Shown here piece after piece: positions 30,689-41,610 of a stretch of DNA of 64,000 bases (position 1 is its first letter; the number at the start of each line of letters is the position of its first letter). The DNA is from Trichomonas vaginalis G3. Its lineage: Eukaryota; Parabasalia; Trichomonadida; Trichomonadidae. The stretch lies in assembly GCF_026262505.1 (NCBI RefSeq), contig NC_067206.1, positions 18,993,319-19,057,318 of the forward strand, in the 5' to 3' direction. The position numbers and the translations under genes are program-made. Under the pieces are notes generated by a model. The model was not told where the DNA came from. It worked only from the letters and a program-made list of their open reading frames with translations, and ran no database searches.

Positions 30689-32137
30689 TTAAATAAAATG
30701 AGTTCTTTGTAATAATACTTTCAAGGTAGGATATATTTTAGTGGGATCTATTGAGTCATCACTAACAGCATTGAGCAATCTATTGAGCATTGAAATACTC
30801 TCGATTTTTCTTTGTCTTTTTACATCAATTTCTGCGTTAGTTGCTTTTTCCATGATCCTAATAACACGGTCATCTGCTGGATTTTGATCAATTTTGAGTT
30901 TGATAACGAAAGATGGTATCACTTTTGTATAAATTTCTATAATAACATCATCAATTCTGAGATTTTTTCGATCAGGAAAATAGTCATGTTTGAGTGTTCT
31001 AAAATGAGCTTCGGCAATATTGTTAGTTGCGTCGCCTTCACGCCTGTCACGAGCAATCCATCTTGATATGTTGTAACGCCATTGTCTGTTAAAGTATTGA
31101 GATGCTGTTGGATCTGTGTCGAGCAACTCCAGAACTTGATCATAGGCAGCATTTGCTTCTTCCTCATGTTCTGCATCTAATTTGAAGACTAAATCCTTCA
31201 TCAAATTATAGAATTGTTCAAATTTTTCTTGAGAAGAAAACTTATTTGATTTGCGAAGAATTGCACGAAGAACATGTACTCCGCACCAAAGTATTTGAGC
31301 TTGTGGAATGCTTTCTTCTATTGCTTGAGCTATCTGTGGAGCACAGTCCATGCTAATGTATTCTGGCTCAATTGTTACCCATCTGAGATAGGCGCACACG
31401 CAAACTTGAATGTTTTGATAAGTGTCTGGTTGACAAAAGAAATATAAAAAAGGGAAAATGTGAAAATCTTTGATTTTGCCAGTAAATGCATACAATGGAA
31501 TGTTTGATCGCAACAATTTATAGGTGCTGTCTATATGAAATGTCTTGATACTATGCGCATAAGCTTTGCCTTCAAAAGGCGCGTAATAGAAACACATATT
31601 ATTGTCTGAGACTTCAAATGCAATGAGATCATCTGGAGATTCTTCTTGTACTGTCTGAACAAAGATTTGCAATGACACAACATCGTCAGGAGAATATCTA
31701 GTTTGAAGAGCATGTATTCTCTCTGCAAATTGTTTGATTGCACGTGGTTTTTGAGCGTACATCTCTGGAATGGACAGACCTGTAAGAGGAATTTCAAGAT
31801 CTTTGAATGCATTTAGCTGTGCTATCGCTCTTTGATTGTCATCTGTTTGGAAGTAATGTTCTAAATATTTGCGATAAAAGACAGACGAATATTGACTTTT
31901 GTCATTTGGGGCGGAATGATCATGTTCTTCAACTATTTTGATTAGTTTGTATTTATTTTGATCCAAGATTGCAACATTAAAATGTGCAGGACATTTTGGA
32001 TATTTGCAGTGGAATGAAATCTGAGATCTTTCTTTCCTGACACGTTCACCATATCCATACTGTGCTTGAATTTCTTGTTTAACTCCAAATTTACAAAGAT
32101 CCATAACAGTAAAGATAGTTTCTTCTTCTAATTCCAT
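30689..32137 (-). CDS. MULE transposase (second family, appears intact)
   Basis: 482 residues from ATG at 32137. The N-terminal C/H zinc-like motif reads FHCKYPKCPAHFNVAIL with VEEHDHS. The MULE core has FHIDSTYKLLRSNIPLYAFT (first D), PEYISMDCAPQIAQAI (second D), ILWCGVHVLRAILRK (W-C-x-x-H), and GDATNNIAEAHFRTLK downstream. It differs from the element G enzyme through most of its length, so it is a separate lineage. No terminal inverted repeats of its own could be found. Element I copy 3 begins only 7 bp upstream of its start codon, so its promoter has probably been separated. 3' DNA is noncoding. Confidence 0.8.
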   Translation of the reverse strand: MELEEETIFTVMDLCKFGVKQEIQAQYGYGERVRKERSQISFHCKYPKCPAHFNVAILDQNKYKLIKIVEEHDHSAPNDKSQYSSVFYRKYLEHYFQTDDNQRAIAQLNAFKDLEIPLTGLSIPEMYAQKPRAIKQFAERIHALQTRYSPDDVVSLQIFVQTVQEESPDDLIAFEVSDNNMCFYYAPFEGKAYAHSIKTFHIDSTYKLLRSNIPLYAFTGKIKDFHIFPFLYFFCQPDTYQNIQVCVCAYLRWVTIEPEYISMDCAPQIAQAIEESIPQAQILWCGVHVLRAILRKSNKFSSQEKFEQFYNLMKDLVFKLDAEHEEEANAAYDQVLELLDTDPTASQYFNRQWRYNISRWIARDRREGDATNNIAEAHFRTLKHDYFPDRKNLRIDDVIIEIYTKVIPSFVIKLKIDQNPADDRVIRIMEKATNAEIDVKRQRKIESISMLNRLLNAVSDDSIDPTKIYPTLKVLLQRTHFI

Positions 32138-32447
32138 TTGAAATTGTTATATACGAAAACGATAAAAACAGTTTGACAGAAAAGTGACAACTTTACGTGT
32201 CAAAAATAGAAAAAGTGTCATTTTATTCGTAATATTAAAATGAATCATCATAATCTTCTTCATAAGGGTCTTCATAATCTTCTTGATATTCTTCTTCATA
32301 ATTTACTTCGGATTCTTCTTCTTCATTACTATCTTCTTCTATTTCAACCGGATTCGCCTTATTTTCTTCTTCTTCAACTTCCTCGCCTTCTTTTTCCCAT
32401 TCATCTTCTTCGATTCCTTGGAGCTCTGGCATCTCATTGGCCATAAG

Positions 32448-33550
32448 TGTTGTAAACGAAAACGATAAAAATGGTTTGACAGAAAAAGTGACGCTTTACA
32501 TGGCAAAAAATAGAGCCTTACTTTTGAGATACTTGAGATTGAAACTGAATCTTATGAGGCGGTGATCTTGAATCACTACCTCATAAGGTTCAGTTTCATA
32601 TAAAATTTGTTGCAATTTGTTATTCTTTTGCAATTATTTCTTATAAGATTTTACATCTTTTAGCGGGGAATGTTTGTTATCATGTATATATTATAAATAT
32701 CTACACGATAACGAACATTCCTCGCTAAATTGCTGAGAAACTTTGAGGAAATGTCGAACAATTTCCTCAAAGTTTCTCAGATTTATATAGATAACTAGAG
32801 TCCCCTAGGCACTGATTCTGGTTCAGTACCTAGGAGGCTCTAGTTCTCTAACGAACTGATAAAATGTTTTTAAATTTTTGGATATTGCTACCTGTGAAGC
32901 ACTGACTTCGAGTCAGTACCTCACAGGTAGCAATTACATTGAAAGATGGGGAGAAACTTTGTCCGAATGTTAAAACTATTCGGACAAAGTTTCTCCCATT
33001 TGTAGTGGAGATGGAAGGCTTTGAGTATATTATATTAATATATACCCCAAAGCCTTCCATCTCCACTTGAAAGTTCCAAAACTTTGGGTTAATAGTTTGC
33101 AATTAACCCAAAGTTTTGGAACTTTCTAGAAGGAATTGCAGGGTAAGAGGTACATATTCATACTATGTACCTCTTACCCTCCAATTCCTTCCTTAACATA
33201 AACAAATTTGGAGTTAATTGTTTGCAATTAACTCCGGGTTTGTTGACCTCCAAATGAAAATGAAAGGGTAAGAGGTATATAGTGACCCTATATGCCTCTT
33301 ACCCTTTAATTCTCATTAATTATGGGAGAAACTTTGGCCGAATGTTAAATTATTCGACCAAAGTTTCTCCCATTTTTTGAAGGGATTGGAGGCTATGAGA
33401 TACTGATGCAATATCAGTACCTCATGGCCTCCAATTCCATCCTGAAACTGATCAAAGTGGACCTTACATGCATTTGAAATTTGCCATGTAAAGTCCACTT
33501 TTTGAGAGAGAGGATTTGACTGCGTCAAATCCTCTTTTTCGTTTACGAGA
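32448..33550. mobile_element. Element H2: 1.1-kb transposon made of hairpins
   Basis: Ends TGTTGTAAACGAAAACGATA and ...CTTTTTCGTTTACGAGA, flanked by TAAG (or TAAGTG) at 32444 and 33551. The empty site is in copy 1 near 16240 (GGCCATAAGTGAACC). The interior from 32525 is a run of about thirteen stem-loops and little else. It also gives the empty site for element B (TAGAGCCTTACTTTTGAGAT at 32511-32530). Confidence 0.9.
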
Positions 33551-34149
33551 TAAGTGAACCTGGAAGAAAATCTTGAGAGACTCCATCCACAATCCATTTT
33601 GCCGGCATTCCCCTCTTCCAAATTGGAAGTTTCTTGCACATTTCAGATGGGCTATAGTGAATTTGTTTTCCATTCACATAATGAGTTGGTAATGCTAGAT
33701 GAGGTTTAGCATTATAGTACTCAACCCATTGTTGAATCTTTGCCCATGACAACTCTCTGCTCTCTATGTTAGGCCACAAGCGCTCGATTTTCCCATTTTG
33801 GTATGGGCAATGGGGGACAATATATACATTATTGATCCCCCGAACCCTCATAGCCTTTACGAACTCGCCTTTATTCTCGCCGCCATTATCGGACCAAATT
33901 GTATGTGGTGGTCCATAACGGGCTATTGCTCTCTTAATTACTTTCACTGTTTGGCTAGCATGTTTTGACGAAAGATGCTGCCATTCTATGATGAGCCTTG
34001 TGCAGTCATCAATCACAGCATAAAGAATCTGACTTCTCTTTTTGCCAAGAAAGTGGATATCAACGTGGAGTGTGGTAGAATTTACGAAAAAGTGACACTA
34101 GAAAAGTGGCACTTAACCTTAAATTTCCAAACACTATTTTTGATTGTAT

Positions 34150-34361
34150 TTTGTTATTTATATATTTATATATATAAATATATTTATATATGTATATTTA
34201 TATATTTATATATGTATATTTATATATTTATATATTTATATATTTATATATTTATATATGTATATTTATATATTTATATATTTATATATGTATATTTATA
34301 TATTTATATATGTATATTTATATATGTATATTTATATATTTATATATCTATATTTATATAT
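34150..34361. repeat. TATATTTATA microsatellite (left block)
   Basis: About 210 bp of TATATTTATA/TATATG units, the same family as the block right of F1. F1 appears to have inserted into a once continuous array. Long open frames through it are artefacts of a repeat that has no stop in any plus frame. Confidence 0.85.
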
Positions 34362-35409
34362 TGTTTCGTACCGAAATGGCTCACAAAAAGTGACAGAAAA
34401 CCTTAAATTGCGCGGCAATTTTAATTAAAAAAATAAACATTAATTTTTGTGATTGATATTATGCATTTTATTTATATTATATAAGATTTAAATTTAGGGG
34501 AAAAATTGGAAAAAAAATAAGATTGGAAGTCTTTAGGTAAGAAGGAAAGGGCAAGAGATATATAGTGTACCTATATACCTCTTGCCCTTTCATTCTAAGT
34601 AGAAATGGGAGAAACTTTGTCCGCATCATCAGTTATGCGGACAAAGTTTCTCCGATTTCTAATGGAATTGCAGGCTATGAGGCACTGATATATAATCAGT
34701 ACCTCATAGCCTACAATTCCCCTTATTAGACTTCCAAACTTTGAGTTAATGTCTTGAACATTAACTCAAAGTTTGGAAAACTTCTCGTAAGAATCAATCG
34801 TCAAAAACCTCGATTGCAGTTATATTCATTGTGTTAAATTTGATTTATTTTGAATTTTTTATAAATTAAATTTTATATAACATAAAGCGTTATGAATTAG
34901 TATTTCCATATGAATTTTATCTCGAAAATAGTAATTCTGTCCAGTTATATTTCGGTTAATTTTGGAAATTTCTAGAATACTTTAAGATAGTATGATTATA
35001 TATAACTCTGCCTTCATGATTTATTTTAGCTTTCGCGCAAATATCAGTTAACTTAACTCCATTATTTGATTTTGTGATGGCTTCACAAAGCCAATCAATA
35101 TCAATCTCTTCTGGAGAATGTCTTCTCATCTAGAATATTTTCAATACTTTACATACAAACATTTTTATTTCTAAAAAACTTTTAATTTTTTCTAGGATAT
35201 ATGAATGAAAATAGTTAGAACAAGATTTTGAAGCTCAAAACATTAAAAATTATTAAAGATTTGTATAATATGATTAAAAATGGGAAATAATATGAGGCAA
35301 TATAAAGGAATATGAATATTAAATAAATATATCTAAATAGAAAGAATCAGAAAAATCAAATTATTGGCGCCAAAAATGTCACTTTTTTGTGAGCCATTTC
35401 GGTATGAGA
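34362..35409. mobile_element. Element F1: ~1.05-kb MITE, 17-bp duplication
   Basis: Ends TGTTTCGTACCGAAATGGCT and ...GAGCCATTTCGGTATGAGA, an inverted repeat with about 25 well matched positions including CACAAAAA(A)GTGACA. The flanks TATCTATATTTATATAT and TATGTATATTTATATAT (17 bp) differ at one base. It contains four hairpins (about 34540-34790) and AT-rich DNA. No gene. Almost identical to F2. Confidence 0.85.
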
Positions 35410-36380
35410 TATGTATATTTATATATTTATATATGTATATTTATATATGTATATTTATATATGTATATTTATATATGTATATTTATATATGTATATTTAT
35501 ATATGTATATTTATATATGTATATTTATATATGTATATTTATATATGTATATTTATATATGTATATTTATATATGTATATTTATATATGTATATTTATAT
35601 ATGTATATTTATATATGTATATTTATATATGTATATTTATATATGTATATTTATATATGTATATTTATATATGTATATTTATATATGTATATTTATATAT
35701 GTATATTTATATATGTATATTTATATATGTATATTTATATATGTATATTTATATATGTATATTTATATATGTATATTTATATATGTATATTTATATATGT
35801 ATATTTATATATGTATATTTATATATGTATATTTATATATGTATATTTATATATGTATATTTATATATGTATATTTATATATGTATATTTATATATGTAT
35901 ATTTATATATGTATATTTATATATGTATATTTATATATGTATATTTATAATGTATATTATATATGTATATTTATATATGTATATTTATATATGTATATTT
36001 ATATATGTATATTTATATATGTATATTTATATATGTATATTTATATATGTATATTTATATATGTATATTTATATATGTATATTTATATATGTATATTTAT
36101 ATATGTATATTTATATATGTATATTTATATATGTATATTTATATATGTATATTTATATATGTATATTTATATATGTATATTTATATATGTATATTTATAT
36201 ATGTATATTTATATATGTATATTTATATATGTATTTATATATGTATATTTATATATGTATATTTATATATGTATATTTATATATGTATATTTATATATGT
36301 ATATTTATATATGTATATTTATATATGTATATTTATATATGTAAATACTTATATATGTATATATTTATAGATGTATATAT
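35410..36380. repeat. 14-bp satellite, roughly 65 copies
   Basis: The unit TATATTTATATATG is repeated head to tail for ~920 bp with only a few variant units near 35950 and 36230 and degenerate ones at the right edge. All three plus-strand frames are open through most of it because the unit lacks stops; I do not regard the resulting Tyr/Ile-rich frames as genes. It replaces the body of the MULE gene in element E. Confidence 0.9.
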
Positions 36381-36652
36381 TTAAAAGACGGTGGTTCACC
36401 AACGTGATTATGAAAATGATGTCCATTTACAAATCTGTATTGATTAGATTTCATTTCAAAGGTAAAGTTAGCACTACAACTTCCCCATCTACAGTAATGT
36501 CTAATAATTGTTACTCCATCTGAATTCAAATGCGAATCTTTCCGATAATTGCAGTTAGCACGCATCTCTGCTTGAACTCCATATTGAAGATAATGAATGA
36601 AATCAATATATTGTTTTCTATCAGCAAGGGGTGCAGGAACGGATTGATTCAT
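36365..36652 (-). pseudogene. MULE transposase, N-terminal fragment (element E)
   Basis: From ATG at 36652, 95 codons. Residues about 20-90 show the same layout as the element G enzyme: FIHYLQYGVQAEMRANC, then HYCRWGSCSANFTFEM, then VNGHHFHNHVGEPP, the C-C-H-H zinc-like region. Coding sequence then runs into the 14-bp satellite, and the whole DDE domain is gone. Confidence 0.75.
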
Positions 36653-37113
36653 TTAAAAAATGAAAAAAGTGAGAATTGTAAATAATTAAGGTTAATATTG
36701 AATAAATAATACATCAAACTAGTTTTAGAGTTGATAGTAAGAAGCGAAGAACACTACCAGTAAGATACAGCAGTAGTAGCTGCTTCATGCTGCATTGAGT
36801 ATTGTTGAATAATTTGAAGTAGTGGTTTTTGAAACCAGCACCCCTATGAGAGCGCTGGCGACCGAAACACCACTAGTAAGATTGTGTATTAGAAACTGCT
36901 TCATGCTGTGTTGAGTAAGCTTCGATATCTTTATCAGACCACCTTTAAATTAACCACTCACATTCTCACCGTGGTCCATCTAAAATTTGTAAACTTTATG
37001 ACATAAAATTATATTATATGCAGGATCCCACCTATTACTTAATCTTTTTGGAATAAATGCTTTAGAATATTTATCGATTGATTGTAATTTTTTGTATAAA
37101 AAAAGTTTTTTAT
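36653..37113. other. Noncoding part of element E
   Basis: Upstream of the MULE fragment. It contains two similar short stretches (CTGCTTCATGCTG then TTGAGTA, near 36779 and 36898) separated by a more GC-rich piece (GAGAGCGCTGGCGACCGAAA near 36848). No gene. It ends at the F2 target site. Confidence 0.5.
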
Positions 37114-38160
37114 TGTTTCGTACCGAAATGGCTCACAAAAAGTGACAGAAAACCTTAAATTGCGCGGCAATTTTAATTAAAAAAATAAACATTAATTTTT
37201 GTGATTGATATTATGCATTTTATTTATATTATATAAGATTTAAATTTAGGGGAAAAATTGGAAAAAAAATAAGATTGGAAGTCTTTAGGTAAGAAGGAAA
37301 GGGCAAGAGATATATAGTGTACCTATATACCTCTTGCCCTTTCATTCTAAGTAGAAATGGGAGAAACTTTGTCCGCATCATCAGTTATGCGGACAAAGTT
37401 TCTCCGATTTCTAATGGGAATTGGCTATGAGGCACTGATATATAATCAGTACCTCATAGCCTACAATTCCCCTTATTAGACTTCCAAACTTTGAGTTAAT
37501 GTCTTGACATTAACTCAAAGTTTGGAAAACTTCTCGTAAGAATCAATCGTCAAAAACCTCGATTGCAGTTATATTCATTGTGTTAAATTTGATTTATTTT
37601 GAATTTTTTATAAATTAAATTTTATATAACATAAAGCGTTATGAATTAGTATTTCCATATGAATTTTATCTCGAAAATAGTAATTCTGTCCAGTTATATT
37701 TCGGTTAATTTTGGAAATTTCTAGGAATACTTTAAGATAGTATGATTATATATAACTCTGCCTTCATGATTTATTTTAGCTTTCGCGCAAATATCAGTTA
37801 ACTTAACTCCATTATTTGATTTTGTGATGGCTTCACAAAGCCAATCAATATCAATCTCTTCTGGAGAATGTCTTCTCATCTAGAATATTTTCAATACTTT
37901 ACATACAAACATTTTTATTTCTAAAAAACTTTTTAATTTTTTCTAGGATATATGAATGAAAATAGTTAGAACAAGATTTTGAAGCTCAAAACATTAAAAA
38001 TTATTAAAGATTTGTATAATATGATTAAAAATGGGAAATAATATGAGGCAATATAAAGGAATATGAATATTAAATAAATATATCTAAATAGAAAGAATCA
38101 GAAAAATCAAATTATTGGCGCCAAAAATGTCACTTTTTTGTGAGCCATTTCGGTATGAGA
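37114..38160. mobile_element. Element F2: ~1.05-kb MITE, 17-bp duplication
   Basis: Near-identical direct copy of F1 with the same ends. Flanked by TAAAAAAAGTTTTTTAT at 37097-37113 and 38161-38177, a perfect 17-bp duplication whose sequence is itself almost palindromic. Contains the same four hairpins. No gene. Confidence 0.9.
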
Positions 38161-38468
38161 TAAAAAAAGTTTTTTATTTATATTAAAAATATATTCGGTT
38201 AATGATATTATCTTATAATTTGTAAATAAATCTAGTAATAAAATAACTTTAATAGTTGGTGTCACTTTTTCGAAAATTCTGGTTTTTTCTATGATGAGCC
38301 TTGTGCAGTCATCAATCACAGCATAAAGAATCTGACTTCTCTTTTTGCCAAGAAAGTGGATATCAACGTGCCATATTTGGTTAGGAAAGGCAGCTAAGTA
38401 TCTTGTCTTTCCTTTTGGCCGATAGGGTCCCCTTGGACGTGCCAAGCCTAGCTCTCTAAAAGCTCTTT

Positions 38469-39036
38469 CTACCATATGTCTTGAGGGGGATGTGGAAGAG
38501 GGTTTGTAAGATATTTAATGTTCCTCAGCTCAGATGGAAATGATAATGGAGACTCTTCAATCATAAGTCCGGAAGGAATTGTGGAAGAAATTTGATTCAG
38601 GGGCTTAAAACGTTCAATAGCGGAGAACCATGCTTGGGTAGGCGTGGGCTGTGGAACAATACCCGTCTTCATGTCCAAAAATGCCTCAAAATGAGATTTG
38701 GCATATTCGATATCTTTATTTATTTGGTTATAGGCGGAGATTATTCCAAGATGGCCATGCTGCTCAATTAGGTTTCTAATAGTTACCTTAAGATCTTTTG
38801 GTACATTAACTTTGGGTCTCCCGCGCTTAAAGGGAATAGACACAGATGGGTGAGGCTGAGGCTGAGTATTGGCAGAGAGCTGTCGTTGTGGGGGAGTGTT
38901 GGCAGAGAGTTGGCGTTGTGTCTGGGTGTTGGCAGAGAGTTGTTGCTGTGGAACAGAGTTGGTAGTGCTGGCTGATGAAAGCTGGCGTTGTAGAGGAGTG
39001 CTGGCTGATGAGGGTTCTTCCTGTATACTAGAGTCG
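38469..39036 (-). pseudogene. Element I ORF A, copy 4, N-terminus lost
   Basis: It reads from the foldback junction to the stop at 38469 (HPPQDIW). It keeps only about five Q-rich units (PQQQLSANT type), then the KRGRPKVNVPKDLKV and HGHLGIISAYNQI regions. The stop overlaps the ORF B ATG in ATGGTAG as in the other copies. The first ~115 codons were removed by the FB2 junction. Confidence 0.75.
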
Positions 39037-40088
39037 TTTTGTAATAAACAGAAATTCATCAAAAGCGACAGCTCTCAATTTTTTGACATTTGTAAATTCT
39101 AAATTGAATGAGAAAAATGAAATAATACTAAGCATAATACAATATTCTAGATTTAATTATAATTAGGAAAAAGTTAGTTTTGAGAGTACTTTTCATAGGC
39201 ATATAGAATGAAATCTTCTGAAAAATAATATCACATAAACTCATATTATTTTCTAATATATAACTATTTTATATAAAAATCAAATTCAATGATCTTAAAA
39301 GCGAAGGATAAACCTCAAAATTTACGAATATAATGAGTGGGAATATAATGCTTATCTATCATAAAACCATATGAAATATCAATTTTTGCTTTACGCCTAA
39401 TTTTTGACGACAATTAGCAAAAAATGTTAAATGTTAACACTCAGTCCATTTGAATATGAAAAATAAAATTGACTTTGATTAAATGTTTTTATTTATCATG
39501 CAATTCTTCTTGCGACCAAAGATTTGAATAAAATTTCAAAAAATAAGATAGCTTAAAAATAACATACGGTAGTGTTTACTAATAGATGAATAGTATATAA
39601 ATTCTATTAAAATGGATTTGATCCAAAAAAATATATAAAATTTGATCATAAATAAAATCGTTTTAAATTACTTCTTCATTTAAATTATAACAATTATTTT
39701 TGGTTTTATATTTTTTTGGATCAAATCCATTTTAATAGAATTTATATACTATTCATCTATTAGTAAACACTACCGTATATTATTTTTTAAGCTATCTTAT
39801 TTTTTGAACTTTTATTCAAATCTTTGGTCGCAAGAAGAATTGCATGATAAATAAAAACATTTAATCAAAGTCAATTTTATTTTTCATATTCAAATGGACT
39901 GAGTGTTAACATTTAACATTTTTTGCTAATTGTCGTCAAAAATTAGGCGTAAAGCAAAAATTGATATTTCATATGGTTTTATGATAGATAAGCATTATAT
40001 TCCCACTCATTATATTCGTAAATTTTGAGGTTTATCCTTCGCTTTTAAGATCATTGAATTTGATTTTTATATAAAATAGTTATATATA

Positions 40089-41388
40089 GGGTGTCCAAAG
40101 GTGTGTTTAGCACAAACCTGAATACTGCGAATAGAAATAAACAAGTTACATATATATAAAGTTTATTTAAATATAATCACCATTGGATTCAATCACGCGT
40201 TCGCAGCGATCGATCCAGGCTTCAAAGACACGCTTTAAATCATCATGAGAAAATTGCTCAAATTGCTCTCTTACAAAATTTTCAAGATCATCTGGACTCG
40301 CGAATTCGCGTCCTTCAGCTCTCTTTTTTAGCGTGCCGAATAAATAAAAGTCAGAGGGTACAATATCAGGTGAATAAATTGGGTTTGGAACAACTTTGAC
40401 ATTGTTTTCCACCAAGTAATTCATTACCTTATGACTTTTGTGAACTCTTGAATTATCAAAATGAATTGCAAACTTTTGTTTTTGTTGTTTGGATTTCTCA
40501 AACTCATCAGAATTGATAATTTGAGTAAGAACATTGTCAATTAGATACTGAGCATTCATCGTATTAGGTTTTTGAAGAATATCAATTGCGATGATGCCAT
40601 TCACGCCCCAAAAAACCGACAACATCATCATTGGTGTGTTAATTTTTTTCTTCGGGAATGTTTGCGGATTTTCATCCTTCGGGATCCACATGATTCTGGC
40701 TTCTGTTGCATATTGAAACCAAGACTCATCCCCTGTTACTAAAAAGCGAAACTTCTTGGATTGATACGCACCCAATATAGAGAGGAGCTCTTTCGAAGAT
40801 TGGACTCTAGATTTTTTTTGAACTGAATTAAGGTTGTGCGGAACCCAACGTGTATACGCTAGTTTGTAGTTCAAATAATTGTGCAGATAATAACTGACTG
40901 TTGTACGTGGTATCTTTGTCATCTCCTCTATCCTTCTGAGTGATGCTCTTGGGTCTTCATCTAGCGCTTGAAGAATTGCTTTGATTTTTCTTTGATCCGG
41001 CGATTTTTTGTCAATTTTTATGATGGGCGCCTTTTTGTTCATGAAGTGATACATCCTAACATGATACGTTACAGTGGAATAGCTAGGAGCATCCATACCG
41101 AAGCATTTTACCAATGTCTCGTAGATTTTTTACAGTCTTTGCATTTTTTTGCAAGAGCGAGGATGTTTTCTTTATGATTCATTAAAAAAATGAAAAAAAA
41201 TCCCGCCAAAATTTCCCGCGAAACCGCCTCTTGTCTCAAAATTCATTTTATATCCCGGCATGGCGCCAAAATACAACATACTCATCATATACATATATTC
41301 ATATTTTTTATTATATATTTATAATCAGCATATATCTCCTTTAATAGTCTCATATAGAGCGCTGTGCTAAACGCACCTTTGGACACCC
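40089..41388 (-). mobile_element. Tc1/mariner element
   Basis: 1300 bp, ends GGGTGTCCAAAGGTGTGTTT and its imperfect inverse (AAACGCACCTTTGGACACCC), next to TA on each side. The paralogous arm of the foldback gives the empty site AGTTATATATTAG. Typical size and layout for trichomonad mariner (Tvmar1 type). Confidence 0.9.
40167..41182 (-). pseudogene. mariner transposase with one frameshift
   Basis: The main frame (to 40167) carries an HTH part (DEDPRASLRRIEEMTKIPRT), the first catalytic D in VTGDESWFQYAT, the second in AIHFDNSRVHKS, and the third in YSPDIVPSDFYLFGTL: a D,D34D mariner signature. It lacks an upstream ATG. The natural ATG is at 41182 (MNHKENILALAKKCKDC) in another frame, and the two meet at an A-run near 41125 where one base appears to be missing. 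With that the length (~338 aa) is normal for mariner. The element is otherwise well preserved, so loss of function is recent, or the indel is a sequencing error. Confidence 0.85.
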
Positions 41389-41610
41389 TATATTAGAAAA
41401 TAATATGAGTTTATGTGATATTATTTTTCAGAAGATTTCATTCTATATGCCTATGAAAAGTACTCTCAAAACTAACTTTTTCCTAATTATAATTAAATCT
41501 AGAATATTGTATTATGCTTAGTATTATTTCATTTTTCTCATTCAATTTAGAATTTACAAATGTCAAAAAATTGAGAGCTGTCACTTTTGATGAATTTCTG
41601 TTTATTACAC

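Larger units (their letters stand above)
34068..38286. mobile_element. MULE element E, gutted by satellite expansion
   Basis: Inverted termini AGAATTTACGAAAAAGTGAC (left, from about 34077) and, read inward from the right, AGAATTTTCGAAAAAGTGAC. They are similar to element G. Contents: AT microsatellite, nested F1, a ~65-copy 14-bp satellite, the first 95 codons of a MULE transposase, noncoding DNA, and nested F2. It is dead as an autonomous element. Confidence 0.8.
33984..38370. repeat. 84-bp direct repeats flanking MULE element E
   Basis: 33984-34067 and 38287-38370 are 84-bp copies (TTCTATGATGAGCCTTGTGC ... GATATCAACGTG). The sequence is a single internal stretch of element I ORF B, present once in copies 1 and 2. 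It is therefore a duplication created at the insertion of E and not an end repeat of E itself. Confidence 0.9.
32235..38475 (-). pseudogene. Element I ORF B split by H2 and E
   Basis: Three coding pieces: ATG at 38475 to about 38287, 34067-33551, and 32447-32235. Together they cover the same protein as the intact copy at 16033, including [18 protein letters not shown] and QNGKIERLW and the acidic tail. The insertions are E (in the first catalytic motif region) and H2 (before the acidic tail). Sequence identity to copy 1 is very high, so the insertions are recent. Confidence 0.8.
32145..39039 (-). mobile_element. Element I, copies 3/4: one copy split by elements H2 and E
   Basis: It begins TGTTATATACGAAAACGATA at 32145. 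ORF B's acidic tail comes first, then H2, then the ORF B core to 34067, then element E, then the ORF B start and ORF A from 38287 to 39036, cut off by foldback FB2 at 39040. The 84-bp overlap between the halves (33984-34067 and 38287-38370) is the duplication flanking E, so both halves are one interrupted element. Confidence 0.8.
39040..41610. mobile_element. Foldback element FB2 carrying mariner
   Basis: Both ends are present: TGTAATAAACAGAAATTCAT at 39040 and its inverse ending at 41610. Without the 1.3-kb mariner it is a ~1.27-kb palindrome with an ~80-bp centre, a full version of FB1. No matching target duplication is seen (left GAGTCGTTT, right CTCTTGTAA), so one flank has been rearranged or lost. 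Confidence 0.8.

Noticed and set aside
35364-36384. Long plus-strand frames in all three phases (Tyr/Ile/Met-rich, 130-330 residues)
   Set aside because: They are produced by a 14-bp satellite without stop codons; three overlapping open phases and no flanking gene signal argue against coding.
39040-41610. Long target duplication for foldback FB2
   Set aside because: The two flanks do not match, so no duplication can be claimed.
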